DNA of 64,000 nt from Gemmatimonadota bacterium (GTDB lineage: Bacteria; Gemmatimonadota; Gemmatimonadetes; Gemmatimonadales; Gemmatimonadaceae), in contig JACPPC010000007.1 in the NCBI GenBank assembly GCA_016191225.1, positions 1-64,000 on the forward strand, given 5' to 3'. The position numbers and the translations under genes are program-made. The notes under the pieces are model-generated. The model searched no databases and had not been told where the DNA came from. It worked only from the letters and a program-made list of their open reading frames with translations. Within the stretch, counting starts at the first letter, position 1; each line of letters opens with the position of its first letter. This document shows, piece by piece, positions 1 to 7,870 of the stretch.

Positions 1-62
1 AGCTCGTCCTGCTCCGCCGGCGAGAGTGTGAGCGCGAAGCGATGCGGGCGACCAATCGGCAT
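1..62 (-). CDS. IS630-family transposase, N-terminal fragment cut by the window edge
   Basis: Twenty codons are visible, reading MPIGRPHRFALTLSPAEQDE and then running off the left edge. A short Gly-Arg-Pro start followed by a Leu-Thr-Leu-Ser stretch and an acidic helix is how many IS630-type transposases begin. That is recognition from memory, because the catalytic DDE domain lies outside the window. The ATG at 62-60 is preceded on the minus strand by GGAG with a 5-base spacer, which supports a real start. A different helix-turn-helix protein cannot be excluded from 20 residues. Confidence 0.55.
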   Translation of the reverse strand, partial: MPIGRPHRFALTLSPAEQDE

Positions 63-133
63 ACCGTCTCCGGTGAAGGTATCACCAAAGACGGTGCAAG
101 AGTAATGCCAGTAACTAACGGGACAGGACACTA
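1..133. mobile_element. Right end of an IS630-like insertion sequence (approximate boundary)
   Basis: The transposase start lies about 70 bases from a CTAG at 131-134. IS630 elements insert at TA, so the TA at 132-133 is a candidate target duplication, and the minus-strand sequence that follows it (TGTCCTGTCCCGTTAGTTAC) would be the terminal inverted repeat. The other end of the element is outside the window, so the repeat cannot be matched to its partner and the boundary is inferred. Confidence 0.4.
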
Positions 134-166
134 GCCCGCCCGGACTGGTGGCACATTCTCCGCCGA

Positions 167-1084
167 CTACCGGAGAAGTGCGTGCGTCCGTAGGTATTCG
201 AGGGAGTCCATAGGGTAGATGTACGCACTCCCGACGTCCAAAGATGCGATGGCGCGTGTGATCTCAGCGCTCTTCATGCCCAGGCAAGTACCCCCGAATT
301 CTGGCCAACGAGCGCCACGAACGCTCACTTGGGTGGCGAGAGCGAGTCGGCGGACGTTTGTCTCGTGGAATCCGAAGCCGAGCAAATGCACTGCCTCGGC
401 ATCTCGAAGCCAACTATGTGCCACTGCGTAGTCTTGGCCGGCCTCATCCTCATGAACGATGCGAATTCCCCGCGCTGTCTCCTTGTAGCGCAGACCGGAT
501 CGAAGATGCGTTCGGTCTTGGCTCTCGACTGCCACCCTCTCGAAATCGCCAAGCGTCCCATGAAGATGTAGAACAGGGACAGTGTCCGAGACTAGCTTCT
601 CGGCTCTTGAGTTGTCGGTGTCGACGAGTTCCGGATACACGTTCGCGAGCACTCGCGTGAGATACCGTTCGAATGAACGCTCGTAATTGTATGTGATGAT
701 CCGGAGTCGGTTTTCACGAAAGGACTTGGCGGTCGGGGCTCCTTCGTAGAGGCGACGCCAGATGTACTGGTACCAGTTGTGGCTTCGGTCGACGACATGA
801 TCTTGATGCGGGCCCAACAAGGTGAGGGCAGCGACGATGCCAATCTTGCCTAGCTCCGCGAACTTCGGATTCGAGGCCAAGAAGTCGTCGATCGACGCAA
901 CCTCGCTTCCGTGAAGCCTGGTTTGAAAGCGCTCTAAGTCCTCACTCCACCCGAGATCCTGGTAGAGAAGCCCACCACGCCCCGATATCTCAACGATTCG
1001 CTGAACGAGAACGTCGCCCAGTGGGTAACCGTACGGCGCACTTGCGCCCGCGCCGAGGATCAGGACCGTGGGAGTGCGGATCAT
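167..1084 (-). CDS. SIR2-like domain protein, possible NAD-consuming effector
   Basis: A single SIR2-like domain of 305 residues. The Rossmann entry LILGAGAS is at residues 8-15, an SIDDFL stretch near 64-69, TYNYE (Asn about 133) where sirtuins have T-x-N-x-D, and HLHG with the likely catalytic His near 173-175. These are the NAD-binding and catalytic positions of the family. No second domain, membrane segment or signal peptide is visible. I start it at ATG 1084 because GGAAG lies 7 bases upstream; a longer frame reaches 1123 without comparable support. The sequence is visibly less GC-rich than the rest of the window, and an IS630-like edge lies about 35 bases past the stop, so acquisition by transfer is likely. 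Lone SIR2-like proteins often act in anti-phage defence by degrading NAD, but no partner gene is visible and that role is inference. Confidence 0.75.
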   Translation of the reverse strand: MIRTPTVLILGAGASAPYGYPLGDVLVQRIVEISGRGGLLYQDLGWSEDLERFQTRLHGSEVASIDDFLASNPKFAELGKIGIVAALTLLGPHQDHVVDRSHNWYQYIWRRLYEGAPTAKSFRENRLRIITYNYERSFERYLTRVLANVYPELVDTDNSRAEKLVSDTVPVLHLHGTLGDFERVAVESQDRTHLRSGLRYKETARGIRIVHEDEAGQDYAVAHSWLRDAEAVHLLGFGFHETNVRRLALATQVSVRGARWPEFGGTCLGMKSAEITRAIASLDVGSAYIYPMDSLEYLRTHALLR

Positions 1085-1235
1085 TGCAGGACTTCCAGTG
1101 AGAATCGCGACCTGCGCGCCCAAGTGCTTACTGACCTGAACAACTCGTCACAGCTCGACCAGCCTGCGGGTCACTCGATGTAAGCGTGCGGCCCTCTGCG
1201 CCGCCACGCGAGCGCGCCGCAATGCGACGTCGAGA

Positions 1236-2480
1236 CTACGCGGTGTACTTCCTCACCGCGATCGTGACATTGTGCCCGCCGAACCCCGAGCTGTTGCTGA
1301 TCGCCGCCCGGACCTCGCGCTTGACCGGCGTGAGCGGCGTGCAGTTCAGGTCGCACTCCGGGTCGGGGTCGGTGAGGTTGATCGTCGGCGGGATGGTGTC
1401 GTGGTGCACCGCGAGCGTCGTGAAGACGAACTCGATCGCGCCGGCCGCGCCGAGGGTGTGCCCGGTGCTCGACTTGGTCGAGCTGACGTTCATGGTCCTG
1501 GCGTGCTCGCCAAAGACCTTCTTGATCGCCCGGATCTCGTTCGGGTCGTTCATCGGCGTGCTGGTGCCGTGGGCGTTCACGTACTGCACGTCCTCGGGGG
1601 CGAGCCCCGCTTCCTTAAGCGCCTTGCGCATCGCCCGCTGCAGCCCCTCGTGGTCCTCGGGCTGCCCGGTGAGGTGGAAGGCGTCGCCGGTGCTCCCGTA
1701 GCCCACGATTTCGCCGTAGATCCGGGCCCCGCGCTTTCGGGCGTGCTCCAGCTCCTCGAGCACGACAATGCCCGCGCCCTCGCCCAGCACGAAGCCGTCG
1801 CGGGTGGCCGAGAAGGGGCGGCTGGCCGTGAGCGGATTGTCGTTGTTGTACGAGAGGGCCTGCATGTTGGCGAAGCCGGCCACCGCCATCGAGCTCACCG
1901 CGGCCTCGCTCCCGCCGGCCAGCATCAGGTCGGCGTCGCCGTACTGGATGGCCCGGCAGGCGTCGCCGATGGCGTGGGCGCTCGTGGCACAGGCGCTCTG
2001 GGTGGCGTAGTTGGGCCCCTTGAGCCCGTACCGCATGCTCACCACGCCGGCGGCGATGTCGCCAATGAACATCGGCACGAAGAAGGCCGACACCCGGTTG
2101 GGGCCCATCGAGCGGCAGATGTCCTGCTGCTCCTCGAAGGTCGCGATCCCGCCGATGCCGCTGCCGATGATGACCCCGAACTCCAGCGGGTCGTACCCGG
2201 TGCTGTCGCCGAAGCCGGCATCCTGCATGGCCTGCACGCTCGCCGCCAGCGCGTACCGCGTGTACAGGTCCGACCGCTTCACTTCCTTCTTGTCCATGTA
2301 GAGGAGGGGGTCGAACCCCTTCACCTCGCACGCGAACCGCACCCGGTGCTTCTCCGGGTTGAAGTGCGTGATCGGCCCGCCCCCGGACGCGCCGTCGAGG
2401 ATGGCGCGCCACGCCGTCGGCACGTCGTTCCCCACCGGCGTCACGAGGCCCAGCCCCGTGACGACGACGCGCCGCTTCAT
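1236..2480 (-). CDS. fabF: Beta-ketoacyl-ACP synthase II
   Basis: Elongating condensing enzyme of type II fatty acid synthesis, joining malonyl-ACP to an acyl-ACP chain in the cytoplasm. It has 414 residues, normal for FabF. The catalytic triad is readable: Cys164 in QSACATSA, His304 in VNAHGTSTP, and His341 in STGHTLGAAG. The start ATG follows directly on the acpP stop codon, as in many bacterial acpP-fabF pairs. It is the last gene of the lipid operon; about 110 bases without a clear feature separate it from the SIR2-like gene. Confidence 0.97.
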   Translation of the reverse strand: MKRRVVVTGLGLVTPVGNDVPTAWRAILDGASGGGPITHFNPEKHRVRFACEVKGFDPLLYMDKKEVKRSDLYTRYALAASVQAMQDAGFGDSTGYDPLEFGVIIGSGIGGIATFEEQQDICRSMGPNRVSAFFVPMFIGDIAAGVVSMRYGLKGPNYATQSACATSAHAIGDACRAIQYGDADLMLAGGSEAAVSSMAVAGFANMQALSYNNDNPLTASRPFSATRDGFVLGEGAGIVVLEELEHARKRGARIYGEIVGYGSTGDAFHLTGQPEDHEGLQRAMRKALKEAGLAPEDVQYVNAHGTSTPMNDPNEIRAIKKVFGEHARTMNVSSTKSSTGHTLGAAGAIEFVFTTLAVHHDTIPPTINLTDPDPECDLNCTPLTPVKREVRAAISNSSGFGGHNVTIAVRKYTA

Positions 2481-2720
2481 CTACTTGGCGACCTTCTGGT
2501 CGAGATACGCGATGGCGTCGCCAACCGTGCGGAGCTTCTCGGCATCCTCGTCCGGGATGTCGATGTTGAACTCCTTCTCGAACTCCATCACGAGCTCGAC
2601 GATGTCCAGGCTGTCCGCGCCCAGATCCTCGATGAAGCTCGCGTCGGGGGTGAGCTTCTCGCGCTCGACGCCCAGCTCCTTCTCGATGATGTCCTTCACC
2701 TTGCTCGTGTGGTCGGCCAT
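2481..2720 (-). CDS. acpP: Acyl carrier protein
   Basis: Small acidic carrier of 79 residues that holds growing acyl chains on a phosphopantetheine arm. The attachment site is Ser37 in the motif GADSLDIVE. The frame is open further upstream, but the homologous start is the ATG at 2720 ([10 protein letters not shown]), which has GAGG 8 bases before it. It sits between fabG and fabF, the standard order. A possible promoter is at 2764-2792, so acpP-fabF may also be transcribed apart from the upstream operon. Confidence 0.97.
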   Translation of the reverse strand: MADHTSKVKDIIEKELGVEREKLTPDASFIEDLGADSLDIVELVMEFEKEFNIDIPDEDAEKLRTVGDAIAYLDQKVAK

Positions 2721-2763
2721 GACGTCGTCCTCAGGGGTTTGAACCAGCGTGCGCCAAGACACA

Positions 2764-2792
2764 AACGTACTCACCCAGCCGGGCGGAAGTAA
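2764..2792 (-). promoter_or_regulatory. Possible internal sigma-70-type promoter for acpP-fabF
   Basis: On the minus strand TTACTT, a 17-base spacer and TACGTT. The -10 is identical to the one before secG and icd, but the -35 is poor, so this is weaker than the other promoters listed. It lies in the 99-base gap between fabG and acpP. Confidence 0.4.
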
Positions 2793-2819
2793 CCGCCACG
2801 GCTGCCTTTACGCCCATCC

Positions 2820-3557
2820 CTACATGACCATCCCGCCGTCCACCACCAGGACCTGCCCGGTGATGTAGCTGGCGGCGTCGGAGGCCAGAAAAACCACCGC
2901 CCCGGCGACGTCGGCCGGGGTCCCCAGCCGCTCCAGCGGAATCACCCCCGCCATGGCCGCCCGGGCCTCCGGGGTCATGGCCGCCGTCATGTCAGTATCA
3001 ATGAAGCCCGGGGCGACCACGTTGGCGAGGATGTTCCGCGACGCGAGCTCCTTGGCCACCGACTTGGTGAGCCCGATCAGCCCCGCCTTGCTGGCCGCGT
3101 AGTTGGCCTGCCCCTTGTTGCCGGTGATCCCCACGATGCTGGCGATGTTGATCACCCGTCCCCAGCGGCGCTTCATCATGCCGCGGGTCGCCGCCCGCAT
3201 GGCCACGAAGGCGCCGCGCAGGTTGGCGTCGATCACCATGTCCCAGTCCTCGTCCTTGATGCGCATCATCAGGTTGTCGCGCGTCAGGCCGGCGTTGTTC
3301 ACGAGGATGTCGAGCTGCCCGAACGCCTTCTCGACGTCGGCGACGAGCGCCTGCACCGAGGCCACGTCGGCCACGTCGGCGGCGAACCCCCGCGCCCCGT
3401 CGCCGAGCTCGGCGGCGACCGCCTGCGCCCGCGACAGGTCGCGCCCGCAGACGGCCACGCGTGCGCCGGCGTCGTGGAGCCCCTGCGCGATCGCGCGCCC
3501 GATGCCGCGCGTGGACCCGGTCACGAGCGCCACCTTGCCCGTCAGGTCGATCTTCAC
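2820..3557 (-). CDS. fabG: 3-oxoacyl-ACP reductase
   Basis: Short-chain dehydrogenase of 245 residues that reduces 3-ketoacyl-ACP with NADPH in fatty acid elongation. The cofactor motif TGSTRGIG is at 13-20, NNAG at 87-90, and the catalytic Ser140, Tyr153 and Lys157 lie in VINIAS and NYAASK. The protein starts at GTG 3557 with GAGG 8 bases upstream. It lies between fabD and acpP, which separates it from the many unrelated short-chain dehydrogenases. Confidence 0.95.
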   Translation of the reverse strand: MKIDLTGKVALVTGSTRGIGRAIAQGLHDAGARVAVCGRDLSRAQAVAAELGDGARGFAADVADVASVQALVADVEKAFGQLDILVNNAGLTRDNLMMRIKDEDWDMVIDANLRGAFVAMRAATRGMMKRRWGRVINIASIVGITGNKGQANYAASKAGLIGLTKSVAKELASRNILANVVAPGFIDTDMTAAMTPEARAAMAGVIPLERLGTPADVAGAVVFLASDAASYITGQVLVVDGGMVM

Positions 3558-3596
3558 GATTCGGCCCTCATCTCCGGCTCCCGGTTGGTTCCATCG

Positions 3597-4532
3597 CTAG
3601 GCGACCTTCGCCAGCAGTTGCTCGACCTCGGCGGCCGTGCCGCAGGCCATCGCCTGCACCGCCGGGGCGATCTTGCGCACGAGCCCGGCAAGCACGCTCC
3701 CCGGCCCCATCTCGACGTACAGGGCCCCGGGGTAGGCAGCGGCGAGCTTCGACACCACCAGCGTCCACTGCACGGGACTGGTGAGCTGCCGGAGCAGCAG
3801 CTCGGCGCTCTCCCTCGCCTTCGTCACCGGCTCGCCGTTCACGTTCGCGTACACCGGGAACCTGGCGTCCCCAATCGCCGACATCGCCAGCGCCTTCTGC
3901 AACCCCGGCACCGCCGGCTCCACGAGGGGCGAGTGGAAGGCCCCGCTCACGTTGAGCTTGATGGCGCGCCTGGCGCCGGCCGCCTTGGCCAGCTCCATCG
4001 CCTTCTCCACGCCGGCCACCTCGCCCGAGATCACCACCTGGCCCGGGCAGTTGTAGTTGGCCGGCACCACCACCCCCGCCGCCGACGCCTCGGCGCAAAC
4101 GGCCTCGATCGGCGTCTTGAGGTCGCCCAGGATCGCGGCCATCGTGCCGGGACGAGTCGTACCCGTCTCGTACATGAGCTCGCCGCGGCGCCGCACCAGC
4201 TTGAGCGCCTCGGCCAGCCCAAGGGCGCCGGCGGCGTGGTAGGCGCTGAACTCGCCGAGTGAGTGGCCGGCGGCCGCGACCACCCGCGGCGCGAGGCGGT
4301 CCTTCACCACCGCCCAAACCGCCGCGCCATGCGCCAGCAGCGCGGGCTGCGCGTTGAGGGTGCGGGTGAGCTCGTCCTCCGCGCCGGCGAACATGAGCTC
4401 CGACAGCGAGACGCCGAGGGCGGCGTCCATCGTGCGGAAGACCTGCGCCGCGGCGGGGTGCGCGGCCGCGATGTCCACGCCCATGCCGGGCTTCTGCGAT
4501 CCCTGGCCGGGAAAAAGGAGGACGATCTGCAC
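3597..4532 (-). CDS. fabD: Malonyl-CoA:ACP transacylase
   Basis: Transfers malonyl from CoA to ACP, supplying the two-carbon donor for FabH and FabF. It has 311 residues with the GQGSQ motif at 9-13, the nucleophile Ser91 in GHSLGE, and His200 in SGAFHS. The start is GTG 4532, thirteen bases after the fabH stop. The visible ribosome binding site is weak. Confidence 0.96.
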   Translation of the reverse strand: MQIVLLFPGQGSQKPGMGVDIAAAHPAAAQVFRTMDAALGVSLSELMFAGAEDELTRTLNAQPALLAHGAAVWAVVKDRLAPRVVAAAGHSLGEFSAYHAAGALGLAEALKLVRRRGELMYETGTTRPGTMAAILGDLKTPIEAVCAEASAAGVVVPANYNCPGQVVISGEVAGVEKAMELAKAAGARRAIKLNVSGAFHSPLVEPAVPGLQKALAMSAIGDARFPVYANVNGEPVTKARESAELLLRQLTSPVQWTLVVSKLAAAYPGALYVEMGPGSVLAGLVRKIAPAVQAMACGTAAEVEQLLAKVA

Positions 4533-4545
4533 GGGAGCGGCGGGG

Positions 4546-5538
4546 CTAGAAGCGGACGACGACGGAGCCCCACGTGAAGCCGGCGCCGAAGGCCACGAGG
4601 GCGACGGTCATGCCCTCCTTCACGCGTCCCTGCTCGATCGCCTCGTCGAGGGCGATCGCGATCGACCCCGCGCTCGTGTTGCCGTAGCGATCGACGTTCA
4701 CGAAGACCCGTTCCATCCCCAGCCCGGCGTGCTTGGCCGTGGCCTCGATGATCCGCAGGTTGGCCTGGTGCGGAATCAGGAGGTCCACCTGCGAGCTCGT
4801 GATCTTGGCGAGGTCGAGGGCACGGTCGTAGGCCTCGCTCATGGAGCGCACGGCGTGCTTGAAGACCTCGCGCCCGGCCATGTGTATCCAGTACGAGCCG
4901 TCGGCGATCGCCGCTTCGGTGGCCGGGCTCGCGCCGCCCCCGGCCGGGCGCCACAGCAGCCTGGCAAGGTTGCCGTCGGAGCGCATGTACGTCGACAGGA
5001 TGCCCTTGGCGCCGCTGCGCGACCGGCGCAGGACGCAGGCCCCCGCGCCGTCGCCGAACAGCACGCAGGTACTCCGGTCCTTCCAGTTCACGATGCTCGA
5101 CAGCTTCTCGCCGCCGATCACGAGCACCGTCTCGGCGCTGCCGGCCTGGATCATGTTCTCGGCCACCGTGATGCCGTACACGTAGCCTGAGCAGGCGGCC
5201 ACGAGGTCGAAGGCGGCGGCGCGCCCCGCGCCGAGGGCGGCCTGGACCTCCACCGCCGTGCTCGGCAGCAGGTGGTCGGGGCTCACCGTGCCAAGCACGA
5301 TCAGGTCGAGCTCGCCCGCCGACACGCCGGCCCGCGACATCGCCTGCCGGGCGGCCTTGACCGACATCCAGGTGAGGTTCTCGGTGTCGGTGCCGATGTG
5401 GCGCTCGCGGATGCCCGTGCGTGAGGTGATCCACTCATCGTCGGTCTCGAGGCCCAGCGACGCGAAGTCGCTGTTTCGGAGGACCTTGCTCGGGACGCCG
5501 CGGCCGGTGCCGGCGATGTAGGCGTACGGGCGCTTCAC
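4546..5538 (-). CDS. fabH: Beta-ketoacyl-ACP synthase III
   Basis: Starts fatty acid synthesis by condensing an acyl-CoA primer with malonyl-ACP. At 330 residues it carries Cys116 in VAACSG, His257 in IPHQAN and Asn287 in DRYGNTSAG, the three catalytic residues. It begins with GTG, and the stop of plsX overlaps that codon (GTGA at 5535-5538), so translation of the two is probably coupled. Confidence 0.96.
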   Translation of the reverse strand: MKRPYAYIAGTGRGVPSKVLRNSDFASLGLETDDEWITSRTGIRERHIGTDTENLTWMSVKAARQAMSRAGVSAGELDLIVLGTVSPDHLLPSTAVEVQAALGAGRAAAFDLVAACSGYVYGITVAENMIQAGSAETVLVIGGEKLSSIVNWKDRSTCVLFGDGAGACVLRRSRSGAKGILSTYMRSDGNLARLLWRPAGGGASPATEAAIADGSYWIHMAGREVFKHAVRSMSEAYDRALDLAKITSSQVDLLIPHQANLRIIEATAKHAGLGMERVFVNVDRYGNTSAGSIAIALDEAIEQGRVKEGMTVALVAFGAGFTWGSVVVRF

Positions 5539-6572
5539 GCGGCGGTGGCGCTGGAGCCCGGCTCGCCCGCGGCGGCGGCGAGCCGGCGGCCGATGTGCTC
5601 GCTCATCCGCGATTCATGGGCGCGGAGGGCGACGCCGATCGCGTTCCTGATCGCCCGCGGCGACGACCGGCCGTGGCAGATCACGCTCACCCCCTTCACG
5701 CCGAGCAGCGGGGCGCCGCCGTATTCGGCGTAGTCGAGGGCGGCGAAGGCCTTGCCGAGCTGCTCCTTGCCCACGCCGGCCTTGAGCAACCAGCCGCCCA
5801 TCACGCCGGAGATCGCCTCGTAGAACTTGAGGATCACGTTGCCGGTGAAGCCGTCGCAGACCACGACGTCGAAGGGGCCGCGGTCGCTGGCGCCCCTGGG
5901 GATGTCGCGCCCCTCGACGTTCCCCTGGAAGTTCACGCCGGCCGCCTTGAGCAGCTGGTGCGCCTCCTTGACCACGAGGTTGCCCTTCTCCGGCTCCTCG
6001 CCGATCGAGAGCAGGCCGACCACCGGCGAGGCGCGGCCGAGGATGTCCTCGGCGTACACCGAGCCGATGCGCGCGAACTGCACGAGCTCGCCGGCGTCGC
6101 AGTCGACGTTGGCACCGGAGTCGAGGACGATCACCGGGTTGAGCGCGGTGGGAAAGATCGTGCCGATCGCGGGACGGGTGAGCCCCTCGTGCAGCTTAAG
6201 ATGCACGGTGCTGGCCGCCATCTGCGCGCCCGTGTTGCCGGCGGAGACGAAGGCGTCGACCTCGCCGCGGGCGTGCATCTCGATGCCGACGACCATCGAG
6301 CTCCGGCGCTTGCCGCGGAGGGCCGCGGTGGGCCGGTCGGACATGTCGATGACCTCGGGCGCCTCGACGACGTCGAGGCGGTCGCGGACGCCGGCGTGCG
6401 CGGCCAGCTCGCCGCCGAGGAGCTCGGCGAGGGTGGCGTCGACGACGCCCGACTGCCCGACGAGCGCGATCCGGTGCGCGCTGCCGAGGTCAGCGAGCGC
6501 CGTGATCGCGCCCGCGATGGCGGCCTTGGGGGCGAAGTCGCCCCCCATCGCGTCGAGCGCGATGCGGGCCAT
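5535..6572 (-). CDS. plsX: Phosphate acyltransferase
   Basis: Converts acyl-ACP to acyl-phosphate, the donor for glycerol-3-phosphate acylation in phospholipid synthesis. The protein has 345 residues and opens with the family signature ALDAMGGDFAPK. The open frame extends much further upstream through rpmF, but the ATG at 6572, two bases after the rpmF stop, gives the normal length and N-terminus. The order rpmF-plsX-fabH is widely conserved. Confidence 0.95.
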   Translation of the reverse strand: MARIALDAMGGDFAPKAAIAGAITALADLGSAHRIALVGQSGVVDATLAELLGGELAAHAGVRDRLDVVEAPEVIDMSDRPTAALRGKRRSSMVVGIEMHARGEVDAFVSAGNTGAQMAASTVHLKLHEGLTRPAIGTIFPTALNPVIVLDSGANVDCDAGELVQFARIGSVYAEDILGRASPVVGLLSIGEEPEKGNLVVKEAHQLLKAAGVNFQGNVEGRDIPRGASDRGPFDVVVCDGFTGNVILKFYEAISGVMGGWLLKAGVGKEQLGKAFAALDYAEYGGAPLLGVKGVSVICHGRSSPRAIRNAIGVALRAHESRMSEHIGRRLAAAAGEPGSSATAA

Positions 6573-6574
6573 GG

Positions 6575-6757
6575 TCAGGCTTCGCGGGCCGCGACTCGCT
6601 GCTCGCCCGCGTAGTAGCCGCACTCGGCGCAGACGCGGTGGGGACGCTTGGCCGCGCCGCAGCGCGGGCAGGCCTGGATGACGATCTTGGGCGCGACCTT
6701 GTGGGTGTTGCGGGCGCGCTTCTTTCGCTTGGAGGTGCGACGCTTCGGGACGGCCAT
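6575..6757 (-). CDS. rpmF: 50S ribosomal protein L32
   Basis: A basic 60-residue ribosomal protein beginning MAVPKRRTSKRKK, as expected for bL32. It keeps two CxxC pairs (CPRC and CAEC), so this is the zinc-binding form. It lies between the DUF177 gene and plsX, the usual position for bL32. Confidence 0.96.
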   Translation of the reverse strand: MAVPKRRTSKRKKRARNTHKVAPKIVIQACPRCGAAKRPHRVCAECGYYAGEQRVAAREA

Positions 6758-6793
6758 GGTTCAGGAACCTGGAGAGGGTGTTGGCGCGGGCAC

Positions 6794-7306
6794 TTACGTG
6801 GAGGCGCCCCGCGGGGCCGCGCGCAAGGCGGCCCACCGGGGATCGGCGGCGGGAGTGCAGTCGCACGGCCCGGCGTTCAGGTCGGCACCGCAGGTGGGGC
6901 AGAGTCCCTTGCAGTCGTCGCGGCAGAGGTGCCACGCCGGCACGGCGAGGAGCCATTGTTCGCGCATCGCGGGCCGGAGGTCCAGCTCGGGGTTGCGCGG
7001 GTCGAGCACGTACACATCGGGGTCATCGGTCTCGTCGGCCCCGGCGTCGGCGAAGAAGACGTGGGTCTCCTCGCTGACGGCGGCGCTGACGGGAGCCAGG
7101 CACCGGCGACACTCGCCGGAGACCGAGCCCGAGACCTGGCCGCTGAAGTAGAAGCGGCCCACGCCCGCGGATTGGAGGCGACCGGTGACCCGAACGGCGG
7201 CGTCGGGCCGGTTGTCTCCCTCTTCCCAGACCGGGTCGGTGGCATCGAGGTCGCCCTCGACGTCGATCGCCCTGGTCTCGATCGAGCGGATGTCAAACGA
7301 CAGCAT
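6794..7306 (-). CDS. DUF177/YceD family protein
   Basis: A 170-residue member of the YceD/DUF177 family, which almost always sits just upstream of rpmF; plant and bacterial relatives have been linked to 23S rRNA maturation. Cysteine pairs typical of the family are visible: CRRCL in the middle, and a Cys-rich block near the end (LCRDDC, LCPTC, CDC). It is the first gene of the lipid operon. Its promoter lies so close to the ATG that the transcript may have almost no leader. Confidence 0.88.
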   Translation of the reverse strand: MLSFDIRSIETRAIDVEGDLDATDPVWEEGDNRPDAAVRVTGRLQSAGVGRFYFSGQVSGSVSGECRRCLAPVSAAVSEETHVFFADAGADETDDPDVYVLDPRNPELDLRPAMREQWLLAVPAWHLCRDDCKGLCPTCGADLNAGPCDCTPAADPRWAALRAAPRGAST

Positions 7307-7314
7307 AACCTTGC

Positions 7315-7343
7315 AATCTACGGGGGCTGGTTGGCACGGTCAA
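7315..7343 (-). promoter_or_regulatory. Sigma-70-type promoter for the DUF177-rpmF-plsX-fab operon
   Basis: Minus strand TTGACC, 17-base spacer, TAGATT. Only 8 bases (GCAAGGTT) separate the -10 from the ATG at 7306, so transcription should start at or next to the start codon. Confidence 0.7.
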
Positions 7344-7441
7344 GTCTTTCGGGCGGCGCGACTTAGGCCACTTCTCCTACCGCGAAAATTACGGCCGGCG
7401 GGGTTCCCCGCTGGCCACGCCGCCCTGCGGGAGTCGGCCGC

Positions 7442-7870
7442 CTACCTCGCCGCGATGATCTCCGTCTCGGCGAAGAAGAAATTGGACTCGCGCTGCGCGT
7501 TATCGTCCGAGTCGCTGGCGTGGATGGCGTTCGACTCCTTGCTCACCGCGTAGAGCTTGCGCACGGTCCCCGGCGCGGCCTCGGCCGGGTCGGTGGCGCC
7601 GATCACGGTGCGCAACTCGAGCACGGCGTTCTCGCGCTCGAGGATCATCGGCATGCAGGGGCCGGTGGTCATGAACTTCACCAGCGAGGCGAAGAACGGG
7701 CGGGCCCGGTGGACCTCGTAGAACGCCTCGGCCTGGGCGGTGCTCAGGTGCAGCACGCGCGAGGTGACGACGCGAAAGCCGGCCGCCTCGAGGTGGGCGA
7801 CGATCTTCCCCGCCTTGCCGCTGCCGAAGGCGTCGGGCTTGATGATGGTGAGGGTGCGCGTGCCGGCCAT
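7442..7870 (-). CDS. ndk: Nucleoside diphosphate kinase
   Basis: Balances nucleoside triphosphate pools by phosphate transfer through a phospho-histidine. It has 142 residues, the normal length, with the N-terminal TIIKPDAF motif and the active His117 in NAIHASDS. It is the third gene of sucC-sucD-ndk; its ATG overlaps the sucD stop by one base. GTP made by succinyl-CoA synthetase is a natural partner substrate, which may explain the pairing. Confidence 0.96.
   Translation of the reverse strand: MAGTRTLTIIKPDAFGSGKAGKIVAHLEAAGFRVVTSRVLHLSTAQAEAFYEVHRARPFFASLVKFMTTGPCMPMILERENAVLELRTVIGATDPAEAAPGTVRKLYAVSKESNAIHASDSDDNAQRESNFFFAETEIIAAR

Noticed and set aside
147-162. TGGCAC-N5-CCGC, a sigma-54-like match on the plus strand
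   Set aside because: No plus-strand gene follows it; it lies between the IS edge and the end of the SIR2-like gene, so it is probably chance.
1272-2792. Long plus-strand open frame of about 500 codons opposite fabF and acpP
   Set aside because: It is the antisense shadow of high-GC genes, with Arg/Gly/His/Val-rich composition and no motif. Many similar frames across the window were left out for the same reason.
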